A program made the position numbers and the translations under genes. A stretch of DNA of 64,000 nt from Bursaphelenchus xylophilus (lineage: Eukaryota > Nematoda > Chromadorea > Rhabditida > Aphelenchoididae), in NCBI GenBank assembly GCA_904066235.2, contig CAJFCV020000002.1:4340001-4404000 (forward strand), given 5' to 3'. Below, piece by piece: positions 47,364 through 60,360 of the stretch. The notes under the pieces are model-generated. The model did no database searches. It saw only the letters and a program-made list of their open reading frames with translations, and was not told where the DNA came from. Position 1 is the first letter of the stretch. Each line of letters opens with the position of its first letter.

Positions 47364-48671
47364 AGGACCAGAAAAGGTATTTTTTGAACCGATTTTTTTA
47401 TCGGCGTAATCAGGCAATTTCGTGGCGGGACTATCAAGGTATGTATGTGTTCTCGATTTTTAGAATGGAGAATAAACTTCTCCTGTGAATTTTAAATGAC
47501 GTTTCTGGCGGAAGATGGAGTTGATTGGCCCAGAAAGATTGATATTAATGCTGAATAAGATGTGCAATTTCAGGAATTCCATCGAAAATCGTCATATAAG
47601 TTCAAAAATCATGTTGTACTTCATGAAAAATTGGAAAATTACTGATATTGCTCGTCTTTCAGGTTCTATTTGGTCTTCTAGGCTCATTGTCAGAAAGATG
47701 GCAAAACTTTAGCATTTACTATTCATGTTCCGTTTTTAGTTCAATTTTTTCCGTTTTATCCAGTTTTTTTTTTTGAATTTTAGGTATCTCTTTCCATGGA
47801 TGCTACTCTGAACATGGCGTCAAGTTCCTTGACGAATTCAAAAACAACTCACAGATCTTAAGAAAAGGTTTATTGCTAATATTAGATTAAAATAGAGAAA
47901 ATATATTTAGATTGAAATAGAGAAAAAGGGTGAAATACTATTCAACGTTCATGAAGCGATAATTTCCCGTGTTGATGGCATTGTTCTAGTCTCCAAGGCC
48001 TGCAAAACGTAGTCTTTTCCCGACGTAACAGGAATCTGAAACAAAATGAACATTTACAAACAAATTATTGCTCAAAAGTTCAAGCTTATTACCCAAAAAT
48101 CAAGTTTTAGCCCAAATTTTGATATTATCCATGGCAAAAGTGCATAGTTCTTACAAAAACGGAGTATTAATAACATGCTTTGTCCTGTAAAACGTATATC
48201 AACTCGTGGACTACTTCATGCAGTGATTAACTAAAGCTAGAGCACTAATTTCACTGATAAAAATATATTATTCATGATACCTGTCTGTCTAAAAAATAAA
48301 CACAAAAAAAGTAAAATTCCCACCCGTCCACATGTGTCCGTCGACCATACCCATCCACGAGTCCGGATTCTAACTGCTTCTAATCGTCCAATCCTTCTTG
48401 TTCGGAGAGATATCTAAAAAAGTAACTGAAGGACAAAAAAAAACAAAATACACGAACGGGTTTGATGTTTTTCATCGAGTTCCTGGAATGACCCAGCTCA
48501 TTCAACATGTGAAGCAATGGTTTTGGGCCAATCGGCCATTTAGAATTCACAAGAGAAGTTTATTCTCCATTCTAAAAATCGAGAACACATGCATACCTTG
48601 ATGGTCCCGCCACGAAATTGCCTGATTACGCCGATAAAAAAATCGGTTCAAAAAATACCTTTTCTGGTCCT
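47364..48671. mobile_element. Inverted-repeat element flanked by TTAA
   Basis: The outer about 130 bp of each side (47364-47495 and 48540-48671) are reverse complements at over 90%. Weaker similarity extends inward to roughly 47607 and 48465. Termini AGGACCAG/CTGGTCCT are flanked by TTAA on both sides (47360-47363, 48672-48675), the target site of piggyBac-type transposases. No transposase ORF is present. The superfamily assignment rests on TTAA only. Confidence 0.72.
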
Positions 48672-48799
48672 TTAACAAACACATAGACATACATCTTATG
48701 ACTTTAATTTTTTCGATCCGTATGACTTATTGGAAAATGAAGCAATATGTTTAAATTCAATTACGAATCTGCCTTTAAAATTACGAAAACAGGAGGTTG

Positions 48800-50140
48800 A
48801 CTAAAATTAATTACGCAAACAAAAATTAACAGAAATTTTTTTGAATTTCTGGGCGCTTGCAGAAATTCTCTGCCAATTTTAAGCAGAAAGAATTGAACAA
48901 AGCAGAAATTTCACGACATAACACATAAACAAAAATCACATTCACTTAACATTTTCGACTCCGGTAGAAGGCGCTTAGTATTTTCGAATCTTTTTGATTA
49001 TAATCTTTGATATCAAGTAAAATGGTTCCAACAAAGATGCCCGCCGTCTCCCAGAAGGCGCAGAAACGTCCCCTGACGTTCGAGGAGCAGCTTTTTGCAG
49101 CTGATCAGGTAAGCAATCGTTTTTTACATTTTTTTGGAGTTTTATTTTGATTATACGTCATCCTTGAATATCAATACAATTATTCAAATTTTCAGACAAT
49201 CGTCAAAAAAACCAAGATCGCCAAGACTGCAGCCAAGCCAGACCAGCCAACAGTCGGCTCTAAGCTGCCGAAGGCTGAAGGTAAGTAACCTTTTTTATTC
49301 ATCAGAAATTATTTTTTCAAAAATCCAAAAAAATTTATTTTCCGATTTCTTGGTTTTAAAAAATAATTAATTTCAGAAGTCTTTCATGATCCGACAACGG
49401 GGAGGAAAACTGGCCATTGCGCCGGGCTTGGCAACCCCAGCACAACTTCAAGGCTGGAGAAATCTAAAGTTGCCCTGAGGGATCGCACTGTGCGGGAACT
49501 GGAGATGATCTTCAGTTCCAACAAGGAAGTAAGAGAAAGCCAAGATCGGGTGTGGGAAGACGTCACTCGGCGAGAATACGGGTCGAAATTGGAGAAGAAG
49601 CCCGAAGAATCGTGGTACCAATACTTCAAGGTAAGTAAAAAAAATTTCATAACTTCCTAAATTTTTTCATATTTTTTGATGACTTAAAAGTAATTTTTAA
49701 ATTAAAAAGTTTTTAAATATTAATTTAAATATTTTGCAGCGTACCGAGAGTGCGGAGGAGGCCAAGTTAGCTGACTTGGCCGCTCGAATCTCTGCCAAGC
49801 AACAACAAAAACAGGCTGAAGAAAAGAAGACTCTCAAGTGCTCGGATGTCAGGCCAATTGCAAGAAGATCATCGCATCACTCAAGGACCGTTTCAAGGCC
49901 ACAGGGAACCCTTGGGAGCATCGAGAAAAGGCCAGTGACCAAGCCAGAGAAAAAGAAGGGACCGCCTCCATTAATGAAGAAGGCGATAAAAATGGCGAAA
50001 ACTATGAGAAGATAGCTTTTGTCGCTTTTATTGCCAGTTTTTTGATTGTAATATTAATTTTTGTACATAGTTGTTGTTAATATCAGAATTATTTACTTGC
50101 TTACAATTTGAAAATAAATTTGAAAAATTTAAATGCGAAG
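48800..50140. repeat. Inverted segmental duplication, right arm
   Basis: Reverse-orientation partner of 38705-40050. Upstream sequence shared with the left arm includes AAAAATTAACAGAAATTTTT and a CACATAAACAAAAAT block; downstream it includes AAATAAATTTGAAAAATTTA. Confidence 0.8.
49022..50015 (+). CDS. Elongin-A-like protein, paralogue B
   Basis: Exons 49022-49108, 49196-49280, 49377-49630, 49740-50015; 233 residues. Exon 1, 3 and 4 lengths are identical to paralogue A (87, 254 and 276 nt). The Elongin A-type core is conserved: EVRESQDRVWEDVTRREYG, KKPEESWYQYFK and EEAKLADLAARISAKQ. The basic C-terminus PEKKKGPPPLMKKAIKMAK is also kept. The reading frame is intact in both copies, so both may be functional. 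Likely acts in the nucleus; as for copy A, no BC box is evident. Confidence 0.65.
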
Positions 50141-50968
50141 TTACATGCCTTGAAGCTCCAAAAAGAGTTTCACCAAGATCTTTCCAAAAAACGAAATGAT
50201 TCAATTTTTATATTTATTATTATCTGTTTTCCTTCACTGTGACTTGAATATTCAAATTCAATTACAATCGTGTGCATATGTGGAGAGGATTCTGCGAGAA
50301 GATTCGAATAAATATCAACAAAAAAGATGACCCAGTTTCAGTCAGACGATGACTTGAGTATTATGAAATAAGGTAGATTGGTTGAAAATACTAGATAAAA
50401 TCAAAATAAAAAATATTAAAATTTTTATTAAATGCCCTATAATGAGAAATGGAGAGGGTTAAGGGTTACTGTAACAAAAAATAAGCTCATTCCACTAAAG
50501 TCAAAAAAAAACAGAAAAAATTCGAGGTCAGAAGATTGTGACTCATGAGTAAAATAATAGAAAAATCAAAACGAAGATACTAAAAATAATCAAAGATTAC
50601 CGGTCAAAATGCCAATAAAATTCAAAGAATACAAAAAACAAAAAGTTTGAAAGACTTGAAAAAATGATAAATCTTACAAATATTGCCTAGGAAGGTGCCC
50701 CAAGTGTGATCACTTTCGACCGTCCCCAAATTTTGCACACTTGTTCATTATTACACTCTCAACCAAGATATTACACAATCTTTCTCATGCAGAAATGAGA
50801 AGATTCCATACAAAAAATTTCGTCGATGTTTAGCTCTTAAAAAATCCCATTCTAAGCTTTCGCAAAATATGAATAAAATTAAAACCGATCACACTTGAGA
50901 TCCCAACAAATTTCCCTGAGTTCAACATTATATACACCATGACAAAATTCTTTCCACTTGGTCTCTGC
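50141..50968. other. Intergenic, no gene recognised
   Basis: AT-rich spacer between convergent 3' ends of Elongin-A-like B and the ROR gene. Nothing distinct seen. Confidence 0.5.
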
Positions 50969-53900
50969 CTAATCTTCTGAGGCCGAGTCCGAAGTGTAAG
51001 CCTCATAGGGTTTCCTTCTCATCAGCGGGGAAGTGTCTTCCCCTTGATCATTGGGTGCTCTCGACCTCGGAGATCGATGACCAATCGGGGTACTGTGCAT
51101 TACACTGTTCTGACCGGGCATCATAGCCATTTTAGTGACATGGGGTGCGGGGGAGGGGACCATAGGGTTGCCAAATTGATTTACTCCGTCTAGGGAGCCC
51201 TTCACGAATCCATTATTCATCCCTTGGCCGGATTGGCCCGAGGATCCGCCGGAATGGACTGAGCTGGCGCGGGCTGTGCCATAGGCGGCATGCCCTAAGG
51301 CGGACATTACTTGGAGGCGTTGATGGAGTTCTCGGAAGGTGGGACGACGCTCCTGGATGGCATTGCAACATTCGACAATCAATCTGAAACAATAGAAATC
51401 ATATTTGAATTTTAAAATTTAAATTTTAACGCTTGCTCTCCTAAATTTTTGCATAAAAGAGGCGTGGAAATTTCAAACCCAAAATTAAGATTTCTTACCC
51501 ATAAATTTTGGTAGGGCATCCGGCTGGGCACTGCAACACATCTCGGTATGTAATCTTTTCGATAACTTCTTGATCACTCTGATGTCCATAAGGTTGTTGA
51601 GCGAACGTGTAAATCTCCCATAACGTCACTCCGAACGAGTAAACATCTGTCTTTTCATTTCCAATTTCAAACGCCTCCTTGGCCATCCACCGGATCGGGA
51701 GTTTTGCTTGGTTGTTCATGATGATATAGTCGTGATCATATTGTTGTTGATACTTGGCAAAGTCGGCGATCTTGACGACCATTTGGTTGGCGACAAGGCA
51801 GTTTCTGGCGGCCAAATCTCGATGAACAAAGCCTTGGCTGGCCAGGTATTCCATGCCTCCGGCAATATGGGCCGCGATCTTACACATGTCCTCGTAGTTG
51901 CGGCAGCGTTCTTCTTCCGATCTGAAATTGGAAAAATATTGATAAGACAAAGTCTAGCTTTCAAGGTTACAGGAAATTTTTTTGTCGCAGAGGACATCCC
52001 AAAAAATCTTTTTAATTTTTTGATCTTTTCCATAAAAAACCCCAATTTTTCAAACCAAATTCGCAAAGATACAGCCTACATCTGCCCCTCCAAACTTACT
52101 CATTTCCCCTTGGTTCCCTCAGCTTCAGATATTGAACCAAATTTCCATTCACATCGTAATCAAAGACCGCTCCCATTCTCGTATTCTGCTCGATGTATGT
52201 CACACCCAGCATTCGGATCACATTGATATGCTCGAACATGGCCAATCCGCGGATCTCTTCTCGGAAAGTTTCGATTTCCAGCTGGGACGAGCCCAATTGA
52301 AGCATCCGAATTGCGACTTTTATGGTCTTTGCAGTGTGATCAAAGCCCTTTGGTGGTGTGTATTCTCCTTGGTAGATCACTTCTCGGCTGTCCTCACCAA
52401 TTTTATTTTCAATCGTGATCTATAAGATTGGATAATTAAAAAAATTGATTTTTAAGATTCTTTTGAAGACATTTTTAAAAAGTTATTCTAAATTTAGGCC
52501 ACCAATTGTTACCAAAAAAATCGTAGCGTATTTTAAATAATATAGGTCACTATTTCCTACACAATTCTCTTAATTTACCCCTATTTCACCGTAAAACCCC
52601 AATAAAGAATTCATCGTATAAAATGTCCCCTTCCCTCAAATTCCAAAAAATTTCAAAAAATCCTATCCTTCGATGATTTAAAATTTATTTTTCTACAATA
52701 CTAACTACATATTATCGTATATACACAGAGATTTTTATTATTTTATATCCTTATCAACTTCATTACCTGATTTTCGTTGATAATTGAGATGGATTGCTCT
52801 GAGGGATCGGTTGAGGTATGAGGGCTGTACAATTGCATGTGGGAGGCTGCTTGTGCTGTCGCGTAGGGATGCGATCCGATCGAATGAATTGCGGATCCAG
52901 GGGCGGCGTGGCGAGGATGAAGGAGGGAGTTCATTTCATAATTGGGTTGGGCCATCATCATCGGCGGTGGGGGCTGGCCTCGATTGTAATATTGGGCGTT
53001 GACGGCCGAGTTGGCAATCGAAGAGCCTCCATTCATGCTCTGTACAAAGTAGCCGTTCTTATTGAGCATCGACGAGGTCACGGTGCTGTGGCCACCAGTG
53101 GTTGTTGCCGAGGTCGAGGCCGAAGATTTTGTCTTCTTTTTCCGGCAGAAGCAAGCGCAGCAAAGACAGAGGAAGATAGCAAACAGAACCGCTCCAAACG
53201 AAGCGGCTGAGATCAATTGAGTTTGTGGGCTGAAGCCTTGCCAAGTCCGGGACATGTCATCGATGAAGCCGGAGCCCATTTCCGGAGCGGAGTCTGAGAA
53301 TTCCGGGTAAAAGTTGGGTGGGCATTTCTTGACATCACACGGCTCTGGGAGTCCAGTTTGAGCCGCATAGCACCATGGTTGGCTAATGGGTCCTCCCGGA
53401 TTTCTACAGTGATTTCCCGCGTTCCTGAGGCGTTTATTGGCGGTGGGATGGAACTCGGACGACGGGCTGTCTCTCCACGGGAGACAGACTTTGCCGCTGA
53501 CTGTTGTGGCCGCGTTTCCTTCGTATTTGCGGCCACTGTCCACATAACACCAATGGCTGAATTTGCCGGCCGATGGATCCGTTTCAGGGATGGTTTCAAT
53601 CGGAGATTTGGGGAGGCCGCCTGAGGGGGTTGGGTTAAGGACTCGGATGCAATGAGAGGCGTCCGGGGAGATCGTGTCACATCGAGGTAGAAGGGATTTG
53701 GGGCCATCCCCAATCAGTTCGTGTTGAGCGGCCATGGCGAACTCTTTGGGGCAAACGGCGGACTGCAAATGAAAGATTGCATATTAAAATAGGTAATAAA
53801 ATCACAAAAAACGTCTCAAAAAAACTGCAAAATATCGACAGAATGCCTCTTTTGGACCACTCTTTTTTCTTCAAAAATTCAAAATTCTTACCTGTAGTTC

Positions 53901-56900
53901 ATCGCAATCAGGTCTACACAACGAAACCACGTTTTCCGCCGCTCCATACGAGCTCGAGCTCTGATCGCAGACTTTGTAGCGATGATAGCACGCGACGGCA
54001 TGTGAGTATTTCTTGCATTGCTCACTGACATCCGGCATCTTGTGAATGAACATCATGGCCGCCGAGATATGATGGTCCACATCGTATATCTCGTCCCTGT
54101 TCTCCGTTGTGATCATAATATATCGACCGCTCAGGAAGTTGGAGCACGCCCTTCCCATGTACGGGACACATTGGCCTTTGGTGAGGGTGCGGCCGTCCAG
54201 CCATCGTTCGTTGGCCATTTCCTGCATGGGCGCGTAGCCGTGGCCGCCGGCAGCATCGGGGACCTTGAACATGTCGTCAAAGTTGTCGCCGGCCCGTTGA
54301 TTCTCGTCGAAATAATCGCCGTACTCCTCGTCGAATTCGATGTTCTTGTGCTTGTTCACCGACGTCGAGGGCTTGGGCTTGGCATTCGGGGGAGCGGTGT
54401 TCACCTGAAAAAAATTGAAATTAATTCATGAAAAAATAAAGTCCAAAGCTTACAAAAATCATCCTAAAACTATTAAAAAAATCTTAATAGCTTCAAGAAA
54501 ACCCCAAAAACTAATAAAAAACACCAAAATTTATATTATCCATGACAATAATTATGTCATACAAAGTAAAAGTAATGCCCAAAAATCCCTCTTAGAGTAT
54601 ATCCTTGACAAAAATCATCTTAACCGTGACCCAACCAACCTTACCGAATTCTTTTTACGATCCCTTCTGACCATTCTCAACACTCTCACGCCTCTAAATA
54701 CCCAATATGCTCGCAATCTGCTCACAACAACTCCCAACACTCTTCGCAAACCTTATCCTTGTAATTTCACCCCGAGAGAACTTGCAAAACAATCCAAAAC
54801 AGACAAAAATTTCCTCAACAATCAGCCTTATCAAATCAAATATGATCTAACATTACCTTAGAGCGCATTCCGTCGACATATTTCTCATAAAGAAGCTATC
54901 AATATCTGTCAGCGAGCTTTAAAACGGGGGTTTACGGGAGTTGCGCAACCGTCGAAGACTCGAGGTCAAGTTACCAGTGGCTAACAGAAGGGGAGTGGAT
55001 ATGGGAAGGCGCAAGGAACAAGCTATTCATCAAGTTACGGACAGTTCCAAACAATTCTTAACCTGATACAGCAAAAAAAATATGTTATACCACCCAAATA
55101 GCCCATTTATAATTATTCCTCTATTATCACCCACTTTCCCAGTAAACTTTGAAAATTAGCCTCTAAAACCACTTAACGACCTGGCTTAAACACCCTGATC
55201 ATTCTCGACTCGAGTTCTAATCCCCGCCCGGCGATAGGCATTCAATTTTCTCGGCCCGCCATAAATCCATCGCCAAGACAAAACGCTAATTTATGGGGGT
55301 CCGAGGAAAGTGCGAGCTCAGTCAAAACATAGACTCGGTTGAAACTTGGCCTGAGGGGGTTTGGAAATCATTAGGAATTCGATTAAAATGGGTGGTTTCG
55401 CGCCTTAACCGTTGTTAGAATTGAACTTGTATTTTTTTGGATTTCAATAAATAGGTCCATTTAAACACGCTGTTTTTTTGCACAAGCCTTGATAACGTGG
55501 GAGATACGAAAAAATTAGACAATCTTCTTTTCATTCAAACCTCCGAACGGCTTTACTCTACCCAAACCCAACCAAACGCCCCCTAACTTTCGAAATATCT
55601 CGAAATTAACTTTTCCTTATATTCCGCCCGCTCTCGCTTTTCCAATTTGGACAATCTGGTGTGAGTGTTGTCCCAGGGTCACCCCAAATCAATTGCGGAA
55701 TTCAACTGGGAGCCCGCACCGAGGAGGGGGCGGCTTCTTTTCGGGAATGACCGCTGCTTTGTTTTTTCGTTGGCCCTAATCCTTCAGCGGTGCCAATTCC
55801 CTTTTGCGGCTCATTTCAATTCATTTGGCGGGATGGGCCCAATGAGAATGAGATTAGGCAAATTCGGGATGGATTTTAAGGCGGTGGCCTGTGGGAACGG
55901 GCGGCTACGAAAGTTGCAAAGAGCCGGGGGCGAGTTGGATCAAGGATAAGGTCAAGAGGGCTGTTCTGGACAGATTCTTAGGCCTTACGAATGATCCATG
56001 CGCTTAGTAGACGCAACAAAGACCCGTTTCTCAACACAAATCCATATTATCCTTGGCCAGCAAGGCGGGTTCACCGAAAAAACCCAATCACTTATAGCAA
56101 CTTCAATCTTTCATTTGGCCAGGCCAGATTACCCCTCAAAACTCTGGCCATAATCCAAAAAGTCCACTCAAATCGCCGGCAAACCGGAATGATCGCGCGA
56201 CATTTGGCAGTTTATTTCTTGGGACGCCGAAATCTGTCAGGCCAAAGAGGAAGGACGGAGGAAACGCGGCTTGGCCAATGCAGATCTGGCCAAACATGGA
56301 GAATAAAAATGCTTTTCCATTCGAATTCACAGGGAAAATTCGAAACCCCAAATTCAAAACGAGTAAAAGCTTGAATCGAAAAACGGGAAAAATTCTTCCG
56401 AAAATCAAAAGAATCATCGGAAAATCGGCGTATTGTTCTAATTACCACACACGGAATTAGTTTGGCCAGGAAATTCGAATCCTTTTTGAGTCATTGTTTT
56501 AGATTTTTTGGGGGAAACAAAGCGCGGATCGGCGTTTATACAAAATAAATCGTGCGCAACTTGGGTGGTCTCTATTATTTTTCAAATTCCGTCCAATTTC
56601 GGCCGTTTCGGAGGCAAATTACAGTCTGAAACTGTAAAAAAATGACCTTACGTAATCACAAAGTCTATTATAAAGTTAAGACCAAAACTTTCGAAAGACT
56701 TTAGCCTTCTATTAAACTAAAATTCTTTGAAAATTTTGATTCCAACCATATAATAGACAGTTTCTAGGATAGCCAACAAAAACCGGCTTCAATCACGTTT
56801 TTTTCTCTCCAAAATTATGCAAATTCCCCTCACATCCTCCTATTTTTCGCCCATTTATCCAACAACAGCATTCTCAGCGAAACGAACAAACCCCGGGAAG

Positions 56901-59900
56901 AATGAGCCCATAGACAATATATGATCCGAGTGTGCAAAAACTGACTAAAGAGTGAAATGAAACTCATTAAAAATTCAGAAAAAGATTGAGGGCGCTCAAA
57001 TCCTCGGCCATTTATTCGCATAAGCTCCAACAAGTTCAAAAAAACTTGTATTGTTCTTATCCAAGGACAAAGAAAAATTTCGTGGAAATTACTGTAAAAA
57101 AGATGCTTTTATGACAGTAATAAGCGATTTTGGGACGAAAGAAGTACCTGAGTCAGTACAATGAGCCATGATCAGCGATATCATGTGTTCGTTTTATGAG
57201 CGTGGGAAAAAACGGGCAAAACTGCATTAAAATCGCGCTAAAAATAGATAAGACAGGAGGAAATTTAGATTTCGAACAGAGAAAACCCAGCTGGAGCACC
57301 TCAGCTGATGAGATGAAACTAGTCTAATCTGTCAATCGCGACGCTTTATCACTCTTAAACAGGCCGTCGTAAACTCGCGATAACATGGCCTCAAACGGGA
57401 AAGAATTTACAATACTCGAGACCACCCAAATCTATTCCCAAAGTGTTTTCGCAGCGTTTTTCGACCGTTTGCGAGGCTTCTTTCGAGGCGACCAACCCGC
57501 AAATGAGCCACCATCTGGTTCTGATCAGTGGCGATTAAAATTTTTGGACGCCTCTCTCTAATCGGCTAATACTTTTGGGCTCGTATTTCAGTACAAGATC
57601 TGATTTGCACATTCAGACTATTTACAGTCATTAAAAAGTAAAAAAAATGCTCATAAATACATAAAATAATATAAAAAGTCACAAATTATGACTTTTTATA
57701 TTACTTTAGGTATTTTAAGGCTCTTTAACACCATTTTTGAAACTTTAAAAGTCTCTAGCTCCCTTTCCCAGCCCATAGAAACCCCATTTATTTCCCTGTC
57801 CATTTTCGATTACAACCGAAGATCTTTTCAAAGCGCAAAACATAATTAAAAATCGCAGTTGGGCCATAGCCCGGGCCGCGCGCGCCCCTCATTCCTCATA
57901 TCGGCTGTCAGTGGATCGCCCCAAAATCTTCGGTGCTCATCCATTTCGAAAACAGAAGAATGGGAAAAGAAAGCGAATGGGATGAAGAAGAGAGTCATTG
58001 GCTGAGTAATCTTTGCTTTGACAATTACTCTTTAACTGACATGATGAGGTGGCTATAGGGGAGTGATCACAGTATTTTAAGAATTGAAAAGCCCTAAAGT
58101 TGATCGAAACACTCATTTGCAAATATCTTGGCAAAAAATTGTAAGAAATTTTTATCAATTCTGATATTACACTAGGTAAAAAAAATTCCAGAAAGCGCTA
58201 AACAGCCTTAACAATTTCCCTAAAGGCATTTTCAAAGATCATACTGCCCGTCGGAAATTGATTTACAGATTTTTTCTGTTAGAAACATGAATTTTTGATA
58301 TTAGAGTAGACAAAAATCGAACTCATATACCTTCAATCAATGCATAATTTTCGATGTCCCAATTACCTCTTTTTTCAACAACCAACCATAAAGTGAATAT
58401 TACAGAGATTACACTAGACAAAAACCGCTCCAAATAACTCATAACCCGAGACAAGACCTTCTAAAGGTCAAACCATTCGATGATCATACTCTCGCTCCAA
58501 AAAAGCCACCTCCAGCCGGAACGCAACATTCTTATTACCACTTATTTTTACAACTTTCCCATAAAATAAAAGGGTAGTTCACAAATCAGCCGAACTCCAT
58601 TCTTCGAACAAAAAAAGTGGAGGATGGGAGTTTCCATTCGTCCCCGACGACCTCACGGCACTCACTCACTGTCCGAGCAGCGAAAGCGTCGATTGATAAA
58701 TGAAGCGCCCCATCAATTTTTCTTCGCCTTCGTTTTTTCGAATATTTTCTCTCCCAAGTGGACGCTCAGCACACTATCAGGGGCTAATTTATTTGCCTCA
58801 CCTAAGGGCAATCTGCGTTTATCAGCGGTGGGAATCATAAAAAAATTAGGGTGTGATCGGAAGGAAATTCATAAAAAAATCGGGGGCTAATTAGGCTGTT
58901 GTAAATTGGGAAACTGCCTAAGGGCAAAGAGGAAGAGCTCGGGTAAGAGTCAAAGGCAGAATCGGGGGAAAACAATTGCAAGATCTCAAGATCTGGACTA
59001 TTTTTTGCAAAATTTGCAAATTCTTGTCTAGTATAATATTAGAGAAGCTGTTTTCGGCCAGAAAATCCAATTATTTCTGTCCCAATCCGTTCTCCAACCC
59101 TTTTGAAGACTCTAATCAAGTCTAATATACCCATTCAAAGGAAAAAAATTGGTTCAGACGCTCCAAATATTATTTTTTTCAGTAACTAGAACACTTAAAA
59201 CTCCCAGAATACTCATAAAACACCTCAAACTTCCGCCAACCCCCACTAAAATCGTAAAATCCGCCAAAACGCTTGATCAATTCAATAAATTTTCTGGCCA
59301 TAAAACCCGAGCCGAACATGCCGGAGTACAAATCGAGCCGTTTCCCCGGCCCTCCAAAAAACAGCTGTACGACCTTTGACCACAAAGAGTTTGGAACGAG
59401 GAAAAAATTGAGCCGCGGAGAAGAGGAACTGCCCTCCGGGGAACGGTCTGGAAAAGGACATTGTCTTTCGAAACGCCGTCCAAATTTAGGCAAACATGCC
59501 GCGCATTTTGCTACATGTGATTATTGATGGTAAAACGGCGGAGATAAGGGATCCAGGACTCGGAAACGGGAGGCAAATTGTCAGAAACCACATGCTTTTT
59601 GTTTTAGACAAGGCATACTAGCCGACTAAACGCATGCATAACGTATGTTTTTCGCAAAACCACAGATTTCCGTCATGGATAATATAAGTTTTCTCCAAAA
59701 AGTTAAAAAAATCAAATCGAAATGGGAACTTACCCTCAAAACTGATGTTGTATTCACAGATCCGGCGCTGTTGCTGGCTGTGCATTGATAATAGCCGCTG
59801 TCGAGGACATCCAGATCGGTTATGACCAGTTTGGACCAGAATTCGCGGTTTCGGACTTTCACTTTTCGACTTTTCTCAATCGGGGCATGGTTTTTGAGCC

Positions 59901-60360
59901 ATCTGAAATTATTCACAGTCAATACTACTCTTCTTTCGAGCTTACAAGCATTGCAAAACAAGTTCTAACTTTAAAAAAAATTTTTAGAGGAAAAAAGAAA
60001 AAATCGAAGAAAATCCATAAAATCCGTCATTATGACATGCTTTAAAACGACATTAAACGGTAGCAAGATCGCTGATTGTGACTCCGGGGGTCAACAAACA
60101 TAAAAAAACGTTGAGGGGTCTTGTTTTTATATTAATTTAGAGCCTTAAATCGGTCAGCTATGACGGGTTTTTTGGAATTCCTCAAATTTCCCAAAATTCC
60201 GCAAAATTACGGTCAAACTTGAACTTACGTGAAACTGAGCGGTTGAGGAGATCCTACGGCTTCGCATTTCAGCCTCACTTCACCTCCAGTGTGCCTTGTG
60301 ACATTGGGGAGATTGGAATTTAGTCGAATGTACGGACGCTTCCCTGTTCCATCGTCCATT
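50969..60360 (-). CDS. cam-1: ROR-family receptor tyrosine kinase (CAM-1-like), 5' exon not found
   Basis: Exons 60360-60229, 59902-59734, 54404-53892, 53762-52767, 52419-52100, 51921-51499, 51383-50969, all phases closing, give about 989 residues without the signal peptide. Domain order is diagnostic for ROR: Ig ([15 protein letters not shown] to [15 protein letters not shown]), Frizzled-type Cys-rich domain ([19 protein letters not shown] to CRPDCDELQ), kringle ([16 protein letters not shown] to PEPCDVKKC), transmembrane ([20 protein letters not shown]) and kinase. RORs are Wnt receptors that guide neuronal migration and polarity. In the kinase the nucleotide loop is degraded (GEDSREV), the VAIK lysine is arginine (KVAIRML) and DFG is DFA (KIADFAK), while HRDLAARN is intact: a likely pseudokinase. 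Exon 60360 starts one base before an ATG but lacks a signal sequence, so at least one exon lies further upstream, perhaps beyond the window. One intron is 5.3 kb. Confidence 0.93.
54415..54984 (+). pseudogene. Orphan open frame with one internal TAG, origin unknown
   Basis: A plus-strand frame runs 148 codons to TAG (54859-54861), then another 40 codons in the same frame to TAA (54982-54984). No ATG opens it. The translation is Lys/Asn/Leu-rich (for example [20 protein letters not shown] and [20 protein letters not shown]). Such a long frame is unexpected in AT-rich intron DNA. It may be a decayed fragment of a mobile element or gene; no domain recognised. Confidence 0.35.
57667..57703. repeat. 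Perfect 15-bp hairpin
   Basis: TAATATAAAAAGTCA (57667-57681) pairs exactly with TGACTTTTTATATTA (57689-57703) across a 7-nt loop. It lies within the large ROR intron. Confidence 0.8.

Larger units (their letters stand above)
54405..59733 (-). other. 5.3-kb intron of the ROR gene
   Basis: Contains an orphan plus-strand open frame near its 3' end (54415-54984) and a hairpin at 57667-57703. Blocks around 55640-55950 and 56040-56460 are less AT-rich than the rest and could hold regulatory elements (inference). No spliced gene nested in it was recognised. Confidence 0.6.

Noticed and set aside
52784..53210. Plus-strand ORFs opposite the ROR kringle/transmembrane exon
   Set aside because: Antisense shadows; the minus-strand frame has kringle cysteines, a transmembrane segment and matched splice sites.
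55991..56460. Plus and minus ORFs of 60-127 codons in the ROR intron
   Set aside because: Less AT-rich sequence opens several frames at once; no domain or splice partner on either strand.
60357..60359. ATG at the start of the first ROR exon as the true start codon
   Set aside because: It would give a receptor with no signal peptide, and the base before it is preceded by a good splice acceptor.
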